Positions 6,778-14,156 of a stretch of 21,661 nucleotides of DNA are shown in pieces. Positions within the stretch are counted from its first letter, which is position 1, and each line of letters starts with the position of its first letter. Source of the DNA: Oligoflexaceae bacterium (GTDB taxonomy: Bacteria; Bdellovibrionota_B; Oligoflexia; Oligoflexales; Oligoflexaceae); contig CANJJY010000020.1 in assembly GCA_947474445.1 (NCBI GenBank), positions 1 through 21,661 of the forward strand, written 5' to 3'. Made by a program: the position numbers and the translations under genes. The notes under the pieces are model-generated. The model was not told the DNA's origin, searched no databases, and saw nothing but the letters and a program-made list of their open reading frames with translations.

Positions 6778-7788
6778 ATGATCGGACGTTTGGGTATCTT
6801 CCTCGCTCTCTCTATCTCTTTTTTGGCAGGTCAATCACTGGCTTCTTGCCGGTTAAGTCGGCTTGAATGGATGGAGCAGAATTCATGGGGAAGCTGTTTA
6901 CAGGCAGATATATCCCTGTTTTCAAAGAATTATTCGGGCGAGAATGGCAAACACGCAAGTGGTTTAGCTTGGTCGGAAGTCTATGGTTCCGTCTTTGCTC
7001 GGCCTTGGCTTTCTCTTCATCTCAAAGCCTTCGGGGGACGGACTGATACCAATGGGACCAACCAGGGCGATGATGCCACGTGGAACCGCACAACAGAGCA
7101 ATTTTTCTTGCAGATGGGCCACCCCCTTCAAAGCCAGGTTTACGGCGCTGTTGGAAGAGTTCCTTTACCGTTCGGAATCAATGATGTTTTGGGACGACAT
7201 TCCTTAGACAGCCGTGCGGAAGGATTTTGGGACCGCTCAGCAACTGGAACACGGATTTCATTTCTAATACGCGAAGATTTGAGAGGAGAGTTCGGAGCCG
7301 CATGGACTGACGAAGAGGACGTATTTAATTCGCGGGCAGAGGTCCTGAGCGGACGCCTTACCAAACTCACTGATTTGCTCAATGGAACTAAACTCGTCGC
7401 CTCCTACCAAGCCTTAACTGATAACTCATTGAGGAAATACGGCCTCGGCACAATCGTCTATCACGACGAAAATCGCACAAGCCTTGAATGGGTGCGGCTG
7501 ACTTATAGAGATAAACTTGACGATTTCCAGCAGGTCTTTCGCTTGGTGCATCGACAGGTAGCTCATCCTGTTTCATGGGACTTTCAGTATGAAGACATTC
7601 GTCGAGACTCTTATCGACTGAGCCTACAAGTCAATCGGGAGCTACCGCTTGTCGATTGGAGTCCATGCACCCTTACCGGAGGTGTTCACTACGAGCGCCT
7701 TCGCCGGGCCAAGGCAGTGCATCAAGGGTATTTATTGCTCGGTTTGACGTTTGGTTTAGCCACCAGCTTGATCGATGAGGGCGCATGA
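6778..7788 (+). CDS. Exported protein, probable outer-membrane beta-barrel (porin-like)
   Basis: This 336-residue protein has a clear signal peptide: MIGR, then a hydrophobic core to about residue 20, then LASC. The LASC at 21-24 fits a lipobox, so it could be a lipoprotein; alternatively C24 could pair with C40. The remainder is rich in aromatic and alternating polar/hydrophobic segments of barrel type. The stretch V-x-GAVGRVPLPFGIND resembles the Gly-Arg-x-x-x-PFG region of phosphate-selective-type porins. The C-terminal strand (GYLLLGLTFGLA) is followed by a short polar tail rather than a terminal aromatic residue. GAGG lies 5 nt before the ATG. It overlaps the next gene by ATGA, so the two are co-expressed. 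I recognise no specific family; the barrel assignment is inference. Confidence 0.6.
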   Translation: MIGRLGIFLALSISFLAGQSLASCRLSRLEWMEQNSWGSCLQADISLFSKNYSGENGKHASGLAWSEVYGSVFARPWLSLHLKAFGGRTDTNGTNQGDDATWNRTTEQFFLQMGHPLQSQVYGAVGRVPLPFGINDVLGRHSLDSRAEGFWDRSATGTRISFLIREDLRGEFGAAWTDEEDVFNSRAEVLSGRLTKLTDLLNGTKLVASYQALTDNSLRKYGLGTIVYHDENRTSLEWVRLTYRDKLDDFQQVFRLVHRQVAHPVSWDFQYEDIRRDSYRLSLQVNRELPLVDWSPCTLTGGVHYERLRRAKAVHQGYLLLGLTFGLATSLIDEGA

Positions 7789-10481
7789 CAAGGTGTATAC
7801 AATTTGCAAGCTTCATCTGGGTTAATTTCGCCCTAAATTCCCTAGCTTTTGGCCAAAGTTCTGAGATTATAAAGGATTTCAAAGTCGAGAGCAGTAAAAG
7901 CGTATCTACGTTTGAAGCTATGAACAGAATCGTTGAGAACCGTGCTCTGGCCAGCGGTTTAGCCTCCGGAGTAAACAGTCTCAATAGAACAGTAGACTCC
8001 CTCATGGAAGCACTCTTCTATAGTGTTATGGATCAGGCCTTTAAATCTGAATTTTCAGATAACGTTGCTCTTTCTTCAAGTTATCAGCGCGAAGTTCACG
8101 GCACTTCAATCGGCTCTTATGCTGTGATCGATACTTTCCGTCTGGGTCCGGATTTTTTTAAGGACCTCGGAAAAATCAAGGGCCTTCCGCTCACGTTTAG
8201 CAATCAAACTAATCTCTTCATTACCAACGCCAACTTGCGCAGCGATGCACAGAGAAAGGCCGAAGGCCAAAGAAACGGATTCTGGCGCGAACTTTTGAAT
8301 AACTGGATAGGAATCGTCCCCTTTCTGACGACTATCCTTCCTCCTTCATTCAACCCGGAAGAGCTGTACGATCCGCTTGGTTATCTTGCGACACCTTTTC
8401 TCTTTCCCCGCGACGTAACTGAGGCACTTGAAATGCCTCTGGGGACAGTCCGCAGCTACGGCTTGGCTGGCACAACACAATTTAGTATCGATCTTAAAGG
8501 CAGAGTTTTAGGTGACCTTCAGGAAACATTGAATTTTGGGGATTTAGATTTAAAGGTCCCTTTTTCTCTATTTCGCGACGGAGAGCACCGAATCAGCATT
8601 TTACGCCGCGATGAGAATGAAGTTTGGCTTGCGCTCAGCGAAGTAAGACGCATGGGCCAATCCATCAACTTTGATTTGCGAAAAAATTATAGCGCCCTTC
8701 AGCAACTTGTAAAGTGGTGGACGGGACTGCCAATCCTCATTGCTCCAATTGATTTTGGACTTCAGAATGCTGAAAACATCCGCATGGACGAACTATTTGG
8801 CTTTGATTTACGGGAAAAGAAGGCCCAAGAGGCATTCACTAAAGCACTCCATGGTGATTTTCAGCCTGCTCGTGACTACGGTGAAAAAGCTAAGAGTGAA
8901 GTAAAGGAACACGGTGTACACTTTCACTTTCGCCGATTCTCTACGAAAAGTGAAAATGGTTTGCGTCAGGGTCGGAGCTTTTACGTCGCCCAGAGCCAGC
9001 GACAAAGTCTTTTGGGAGCTGGCGAAACTCACACGATTGATAATCAGGGAGAATTCTACACCCTTGATGCAGAATTCTTGATGCAAGATCGCGATTGGGA
9101 TGTCCTCGTTGGACCCGAAACCACAGAGTTTAGACACAGATTGTCGATACCTGTGCGGAAAGAACGGACTGAAAATGACAAAGAGAGGTATGTTCTTGCC
9201 ACCGACGCTGAAAATCCACTTTATATGACGGCTACCCTGAAGTTAGCGGATGATTTCGTCGATACACTTGAAGTCCAAAACATCGAGGAGCTCTTCCGTC
9301 TCTATTCCGGCCTTCCTCTCGAAGAGCTCCCCAGAATTCCCATCCGAGCTAAAGATGTCGAGGCCAAGCTACTGAGTCAGCAAGCCTTTGCCAATCCGAT
9401 GGACGAGATCAAGCGCCGAGAACTGACGCCAACCCACCTAGGCAAACTGGCCGGCTATGCTCACCTCTATTTTTCACACGATCTTATGTTGGCCATAGCC
9501 CGCCTCCCAATCGATCAGCTTTGGAATTCGCTTGCTGTCGCATTTAAAGTCGATCCCTTATTCTGGTCGCAGGAAGCCGAAAATCCGGGATTTTCCTACT
9601 ATGCAAACTGGTTTGGCTCCTACCTGGTTTCACCTCTGAGGCTAATGAATATTCAAGGGAACTTTCCCGATCTTGTCCTTGAAGCACGTCGTTTGAAATC
9701 AGCCTTTTGGAAACTTCCTAGGGTGACAGAACCCCTCGCAATTCTTGATGTATATCGACAAATACTCGACACCACCCATCCAGCTCAGCTCATCCGCACA
9801 TTCGTGCAAATGTCCCGGGGACTTCCTTTGCCTATCGCAGTAGGGTTCACAGCGAACCCGCAAGCGAAAGGTGATGACTCCCCGGACGTCAAAAATGCCA
9901 AAGTGGCTTTTGGTAAGTTCGACGATCGGGTTTTCTCTTCGCCTTGGCCGATTCCATCACTGAAACGCGATCAATCTGTGGAGGAAAAGCTTGCGCATTT
10001 TGATGCGGGCGGACATACCTCGTCGAAATCAACACCCCTGCTTTCACGCCTTTCCTTGCATTTAGACGCATTCATCGTCGACAGTGAAGGCCACCTCTTC
10101 AATCTTCTTGTTGCTGATTTCACTGCCCGCAATCCGCCCAGAGGCAAGGACCCGCTTCATGTCTATCTGCGCGTCGAGCAACATAGCCCTCTCAACTTGG
10201 GTCGATTTGTCTTGGGTGAAGAGCTGGTTGAGGTCAAACCACTTTCATTAGCTGAATCCACCACAGGCCCGTCCTTGCTGAAGGACGACGAACCATCGAC
10301 AACCTACCGCCTGTCTCTCAACGGACCGCAGGGTTTGAAGAATTCGGGCTATTTGGACGAGGCAACCCTGAAAGGAGCCTCTTTAGATTTTATTGTGAGC
10401 GTGTCTGAAAATGGCGAGGACTGGAGTCCTGAACAAACAATGTCATTTCGAGTCGAGAACGGTCTACTCACAAAACTCTAG
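7785..10481 (+). CDS. Large exported protein of unknown function (898 aa)
   Basis: I do not recognise a family. The N-terminus (MTRC, then hydrophobic to about residue 22, LAFGQ) looks like a signal peptide. The only cysteine is C4, inside that signal, so the mature protein has none. Residues 30-110 look helical and the middle alternates beta-rich and helical stretches. Several tryptophan/proline-rich hydrophobic patches (about 172-186, 310-323) could touch membrane. The last ~150 residues look beta-rich, with a segment reading S-x-H-L-D-A-F-I-V-D-S-E-G-H-L-F-N-L-L-V, like an Ig- or carbohydrate-binding-type sandwich. It starts inside the preceding barrel gene (ATGA overlap), suggesting coupled synthesis and a shared envelope role, perhaps as the barrel's periplasmic or surface partner. 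Confidence 0.6.
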   Translation: MTRCIQFASFIWVNFALNSLAFGQSSEIIKDFKVESSKSVSTFEAMNRIVENRALASGLASGVNSLNRTVDSLMEALFYSVMDQAFKSEFSDNVALSSSYQREVHGTSIGSYAVIDTFRLGPDFFKDLGKIKGLPLTFSNQTNLFITNANLRSDAQRKAEGQRNGFWRELLNNWIGIVPFLTTILPPSFNPEELYDPLGYLATPFLFPRDVTEALEMPLGTVRSYGLAGTTQFSIDLKGRVLGDLQETLNFGDLDLKVPFSLFRDGEHRISILRRDENEVWLALSEVRRMGQSINFDLRKNYSALQQLVKWWTGLPILIAPIDFGLQNAENIRMDELFGFDLREKKAQEAFTKALHGDFQPARDYGEKAKSEVKEHGVHFHFRRFSTKSENGLRQGRSFYVAQSQRQSLLGAGETHTIDNQGEFYTLDAEFLMQDRDWDVLVGPETTEFRHRLSIPVRKERTENDKERYVLATDAENPLYMTATLKLADDFVDTLEVQNIEELFRLYSGLPLEELPRIPIRAKDVEAKLLSQQAFANPMDEIKRRELTPTHLGKLAGYAHLYFSHDLMLAIARLPIDQLWNSLAVAFKVDPLFWSQEAENPGFSYYANWFGSYLVSPLRLMNIQGNFPDLVLEARRLKSAFWKLPRVTEPLAILDVYRQILDTTHPAQLIRTFVQMSRGLPLPIAVGFTANPQAKGDDSPDVKNAKVAFGKFDDRVFSSPWPIPSLKRDQSVEEKLAHFDAGGHTSSKSTPLLSRLSLHLDAFIVDSEGHLFNLLVADFTARNPPRGKDPLHVYLRVEQHSPLNLGRFVLGEELVEVKPLSLAESTTGPSLLKDDEPSTTYRLSLNGPQGLKNSGYLDEATLKGASLDFIVSVSENGEDWSPEQTMSFRVENGLLTKL

Positions 10482-10499
10482 TGAACATGGATCTTAGCA

Positions 10500-10527
10500 T
10501 TGACAAGCAAGTGAGATTGGATAAGAT
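10500..10527 (+). promoter_or_regulatory. Promoter of tRNA-His
   Basis: A perfect TTGACA (10500-10505) and TAAGAT (10522-10527) are separated by 16 nt. They lie 19 nt after the stop codon of the 898-aa gene. The predicted start, near 10534, is about 10 nt before the tRNA. This gives the tRNA its own transcription unit, independent of the exported-protein pair. Confidence 0.7.
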
Positions 10528-10543
10528 GTCGGTCTCTTCGCAT

Positions 10544-10620
10544 GGTGGCTATGGCGAAGTGGTTAACGCACCGGATTGTGATTCCGGCATACATGGGTTC
10601 AATCCCCATTAGCCACCCCA
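10544..10620 (+). tRNA. tRNA-His (anticodon GUG), CCA encoded
   Basis: The cloverleaf is complete. The acceptor stem is GTGGCTA/TAGCCAC. The anticodon stem CCGGA/TCCGG surrounds the loop TTGTGAT, with anticodon GTG. The T stem is ATGGG/CCCAT around TTCAATC. An extra 5' G at 10544 (G-1) faces discriminator C73 at 10617, the identity element specific to histidine tRNA. CCA is encoded at 10618-10620. A run of seven T follows directly, with no other terminator-like hairpin seen. Confidence 0.96.
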
Positions 10621-10627
10621 TTTTTTT
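10621..10627 (+). terminator. T-run directly after tRNA-His
   Basis: Seven consecutive T residues begin at the base after the encoded CCA. The folded tRNA end (T arm and acceptor) may act as the hairpin of an intrinsic terminator, since no separate GC-rich stem-loop lies between here and 10742. This is a weak, context-based call. Confidence 0.3.
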
Positions 10628-10742
10628 ATCCGCAATTATCGTTGCTCCACTTGGCTCAAACGGCAATCGAAGTTGCTCGTTGACCTAGCTCCATGAGACG
10701 GCCTCACCCGAAAAATTTATTAAGATTGATAATCATCTCGTT

Positions 10743-11912
10743 TTATGCGGATTTTTTAGATTCCAATCGCGCCAAAGCCTCAGCCGCCCTCTGAAAATCC
10801 GGCCTTTTTTCCAAAGCCTTCTTATAGAAGATCACAGCTTTCCTCAGATCGTTGATGCGCGTATAGGCAACGCCTAGATTGTAATAGATCGCAGGCACAT
10901 ACTCACTTTTATTGATCACTTCGAGGCATTGCAAATACATGTTAATCGCACCCTGCACATCGTTACTGCGCGAGAGCTTCACGCCAGCGCTATTCAAAAA
11001 CTGAACGAGCTCGGCTTCATTGTGGGAGGACTTGAAAATTTCGCAGGCGCCGCGCACATCACCTTGTTTAAGGGCAACCGACGCCAGTGTTTCACCCGCT
11101 TTCTTATTGGTCACATCGAGCGCGCGTACCTGACCCAATGCTTCCTTTGCTTTGTCGTAGTTGCCAACCTCAAAATTTGAAAGCCCAGCATTCGTCAGAA
11201 GTTCGATATTGAGCGGATTCAAGCGCATCTGATGATTCAGCAACTCAGTTGCTCTGGAGAAGTCTTTTTCCATCATGTAGGTATGAGCAATCTTGTGAGC
11301 GGCGGCTGAAGACATAGGATTGATGCGCATCGCCGCCGCATAGAACGTTCGCGCTTCTTCGGATCTTTGAGCTGAAGCTTCAATATCGCCGAGCAGAATG
11401 AGAATTTTTTCGCTTTGACCATAGGCCTTCATTGCCTTAACAGCAAGATCACAGGCCATTTCCGTAAGTCCCGAACAGTGTGCAGCAAGTGCAGCTCGAT
11501 ACTCTTGTTCGAAGGGAGGGAGATTATTTTCTTCTTTAACTAGACTCTCAAATTTTTGCCGAATTCTATCGGTGTGAAAAGGCTTGGGCAGAACATACTT
11601 GATATTGAATTCATGCAGAACAGGCAAAAGAAGTTCTGAGAGTGTATCCACCAAGAGTAGATGCGCTTCGAATCCATAATTACCCGTCGCTCGAAGCTTC
11701 TGAATGAGAGTTAGACCAGTAACTTTTGGCAAATCGTTATGAATAATAAAGAGTGGATACTGGACCCGAATACAAACTTCATGCGCTTCAAGAGCACTAA
11801 GAAAAATCTGATGCTGAGTAAATCCCAGCGATTGCACCATACCCGCAATTCTCTGACCCTCTTCAAGGGTACTTACAACGATTGCGATAGGCGAACTATA
11901 AGTAAGCGGCAT
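10743..11912 (-). CDS. Pseudo-receiver domain protein with TPR repeats
   Basis: Residues 1-125 fold like a response-regulator receiver: the region around FIIHNDLPKVTG aligns with the D-x-x-M-P-x-M-x-G phosphorylation loop, and YVLPKPF carries the conserved Lys (K110). The phospho-acceptor Asp is replaced by H58. The acidic pair after beta-1 is Ser-Thr (S14, T15). It is therefore unlikely to be phosphorylated in the usual way. Residues from about 135 to 389 are tetratricopeptide repeats, for example A-x-x-x-A-H-x-I-A-H-T-Y and YYNLGVAYTRINDLRKAVIFYKKAL. It is probably a scaffold or signalling adaptor. The ATG at 11912 has GAGGAG upstream; a TTG at 11942 is in frame but lacks such a site. It sits 207 nt downstream of the SurA-like gene, so it may have its own promoter. 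Confidence 0.8.
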   Translation of the reverse strand: MPLTYSSPIAIVVSTLEEGQRIAGMVQSLGFTQHQIFLSALEAHEVCIRVQYPLFIIHNDLPKVTGLTLIQKLRATGNYGFEAHLLLVDTLSELLLPVLHEFNIKYVLPKPFHTDRIRQKFESLVKEENNLPPFEQEYRAALAAHCSGLTEMACDLAVKAMKAYGQSEKILILLGDIEASAQRSEEARTFYAAAMRINPMSSAAAHKIAHTYMMEKDFSRATELLNHQMRLNPLNIELLTNAGLSNFEVGNYDKAKEALGQVRALDVTNKKAGETLASVALKQGDVRGACEIFKSSHNEAELVQFLNSAGVKLSRSNDVQGAINMYLQCLEVINKSEYVPAIYYNLGVAYTRINDLRKAVIFYKKALEKRPDFQRAAEALARLESKKSA

Positions 11913-12119
11913 CCTGAAGCTCCTCGACGGCCTACACCCCAAACAAACGATAGCAATGCATCGACTGAGTTGGGTAAAGGCTTAAGAAAACCATCGAGGA
12001 GAGCAATTAATCTCTTTAATTAAGGAACTTTAAGGATTCCCATGGGACAGCAATTAGCTGCCAACGACCGCTCGGAGAGAAGGATTTTAATATCTTCGTT
12101 CAGAGAAAACGACTAAAAA

Positions 12120-13142
12120 TCACAGCTTTTCTCTGATCTTAATGTTGGAGCGTCGCCGCTGTGACTCGAGCCATTTCGAGAGGAGTTTTGTCATCTCTTC
12201 TTGTCGCAAGGCCGCTTCCAGTTGGGGTTTCTGCTTTTGATAGTCGTCGCTACCAGTAAATTCTTTTTTACTCACGTAGAAAATATAGTACCCACCCGGA
12301 GTCTCGATGGGACGGGTATAGCGCCCCTCATCTAAGTCTTTGATAGCACTCTGGAAAGTGGGGGCTAAGTCTTTGAGATAGATTTGCGGCATCAATCCTC
12401 CACTTTCGCGGGCACTCTCATTGTCAGAATATATTTTTACCGCTTGGTCGAAAGGCATTCCCCCTTCGAGCTCCTGGTATACCTTTTCAACGAGCTGCTT
12501 CTTACCCTCTCGAATCGCATCGACCGTACCCGAAGGAACATCGATGGTTATCTGCCGCAAAGTAAGTTTGATATTTTCTGCGACTGACCCGGAATTCCGT
12601 AGATAGTATAGTTGAATATCCCTATCTGTGATCTTCAGTTGAGACTGGAGCTCTCGCCCTTGAAATTCGGATATGATCATGTACGACCGAAAATCTTCCT
12701 TGTACTGATCGTAAGGCACTCCTTCTTGCTTCAAAGACTCAAGCAAGGCGTCCTTTGTCATGTTACGACCTTTTAACCATCGGGCCATACCTTCTTCAAG
12801 CTCGGTATCACTCACTTCAATATTTTGCTCTTCTGCTTTTTGCATGACGAGGGTCTTGTTGATTTTGTCATTCAAGGCGACCTTGAAGGGTGGGTCCGAT
12901 TCAGAGGCAGGATAGGGAGAGACTTCAACTAACGGTCCTTTTTTGACCTTTGTCTCCACCTCGCTGAAGGTAATTGCTTCGCCGTTCACTTCAGCAATTA
13001 ATCGATCGATCAATTGTTCTGCCGACCACCCTGACGCGGCAATACCTGTTACGCCCAATGCCATGAAAACAAGAGTTCCCAATGATTTTATAAATTGCGG
13101 GACGATTTGATTGGTATGTTGTTTAGAGCCATTTCGACCCAT
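12120..13142 (-). CDS. SurA-like periplasmic chaperone, parvulin domain without catalytic histidines
   Basis: The 340-residue protein has a signal peptide (basic N-terminus, hydrophobic about 18-36, then SGWSAEQ). After that comes a SurA-type N-terminal chaperone domain: V-N-G-E-A-I-T at about 52-58, paired helices to about 175. A parvulin-like domain follows at about 190-295, with GGLMPQIYLKDLAPTFQSAI and P.E.PGGYYIFYV. The two His residues of active parvulins are missing, LRQI replacing the RHIL motif and GGYYI replacing GYHII. It therefore probably acts as a chaperone for outer-membrane proteins rather than an isomerase. The ATG at 13142 lies inside the upstream parvulin gene (55-nt overlap), with AGGA about 9 nt before it. 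The arrangement suggests coupled translation of two cooperating folding factors. Confidence 0.85.
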   Translation of the reverse strand: MGRNGSKQHTNQIVPQFIKSLGTLVFMALGVTGIAASGWSAEQLIDRLIAEVNGEAITFSEVETKVKKGPLVEVSPYPASESDPPFKVALNDKINKTLVMQKAEEQNIEVSDTELEEGMARWLKGRNMTKDALLESLKQEGVPYDQYKEDFRSYMIISEFQGRELQSQLKITDRDIQLYYLRNSGSVAENIKLTLRQITIDVPSGTVDAIREGKKQLVEKVYQELEGGMPFDQAVKIYSDNESARESGGLMPQIYLKDLAPTFQSAIKDLDEGRYTRPIETPGGYYIFYVSKKEFTGSDDYQKQKPQLEAALRQEEMTKLLSKWLESQRRRSNIKIREKL

Positions 13143-14146
13143 TTCTGATATTCCTCATCCTGACGTTTTTTACTGAGGATACGAACGATGCGCTCTCTTG
13201 CTGCATCGATGCTGAGCTGCACCTTAGGGACCTTCTTTTCTAGCATAATAATGTGGAAACCATAAGTTGACTTTAAGATCCCCTGAATTTCACCAGGATT
13301 CATTTCAAATGCCACGTCAAAGAGCGACGGCATGTCACCCTTTGAAAAGGGCCCCAAAATACCTCCCTGCGCAGCCTCCGGTGCAATCGATTGCTCGGTG
13401 GCGATAGCGGCAAAGTTTTGAGGGTTGATGCGGGCTCTAACTTTTTTTGCATCAGCTTCTGAAGCTAAAAGAACGTGCCGTACTTTTACCCTAACTGGCT
13501 CAGTGAAATCATTCTTATGTTCTCGGTAATATTCAGCAATCTGGTCCTCGGTAAACTGTATCGGAGCCATAATTCTCTCGCTAATATATTGCTCAAGAAT
13601 GTCCTTTTCACACAAAAGTGACTTCAGCTGGCTCCGAGCTCGTTCGTCACGAAACAAGTCGACATCTTTTTGGACCGCTTTCTGCCATTCCTGAAGGCAA
13701 CCTGTAAAACGAGCTGGCTCCTCTAAGGTAAAATGACTATCAAGTGTCACATACTGGTACAGTAATTTCCGCTCTATTAAATTACTCATAATTTTATTAT
13801 AGAGCTCAACATTTGGTTTGAGATCGGCTGAAGAGACTGGAGATTTAGAAACTTTTTCAGCAGTCGAAGACGTCGATTCATCAAGCGGACTGCCTTCGTG
13901 ATGCTCGGAAGCATCCGTCAAATTCAATTGTTTCACATAGAATTTGTACTCCCATTCAATCTCAGATCGTGTGATGAGGTAATCACCGACTGAAACCGTG
14001 AAATCTAGATCGTCAATAGACTCCATCTCACTATGACCGCGGTAAAAAAATGATCCGGTATGCATGATCTTCCAGACGAACGATCCAACTGCGAAGCATG
14101 CTACCCACAGCCCGACCAAAATCCAGTGTTTCCTCGTCAAGCTCAT
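13088..14146 (-). CDS. Membrane-anchored parvulin peptidyl-prolyl isomerase (PpiC/PpiD-like)
   Basis: This 352-residue protein begins with a short basic segment and one hydrophobic helix (about 8-27) that should tether it in the inner membrane facing the periplasm. A Ser/Thr-rich, probably disordered insert lies at about 78-110. A helical chaperone-like domain follows, then a parvulin domain at about 220-305. That domain has KVRHVLLASE (H224), GGILGPFSKGDMPSLFDVAF and STYGFHIIML (H298), so both catalytic-type histidines are kept, unlike its SurA-like neighbour. It probably assists folding of exported proteins. The ATG at 14146 has AAAGGGAGAG just upstream and lies only 10 nt after mfd. mfd-parvulin-surA clusters are common in several deltaproteobacterial lineages. 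Confidence 0.88.
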   Translation of the reverse strand: MSLTRKHWILVGLWVACFAVGSFVWKIMHTGSFFYRGHSEMESIDDLDFTVSVGDYLITRSEIEWEYKFYVKQLNLTDASEHHEGSPLDESTSSTAEKVSKSPVSSADLKPNVELYNKIMSNLIERKLLYQYVTLDSHFTLEEPARFTGCLQEWQKAVQKDVDLFRDERARSQLKSLLCEKDILEQYISERIMAPIQFTEDQIAEYYREHKNDFTEPVRVKVRHVLLASEADAKKVRARINPQNFAAIATEQSIAPEAAQGGILGPFSKGDMPSLFDVAFEMNPGEIQGILKSTYGFHIIMLEKKVPKVQLSIDAARERIVRILSKKRQDEEYQKWVEMALNNIPIKSSRNL

Positions 14147-14156
14147 AACTCTCCCT

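Noticed and set aside
12046..12062. Hairpin (GACAGC/GCTGCC arms) downstream of the SurA-like gene as a terminator
   Set aside because: The stem contains a G-U pair and no T-run follows it on either strand.
13088..13142. Overlap of the two parvulin genes taken as a possible frameshift or split gene
   Set aside because: Each product is complete, with its own membrane or signal segment and its own parvulin-like domain. The overlap is simply a coupled start.
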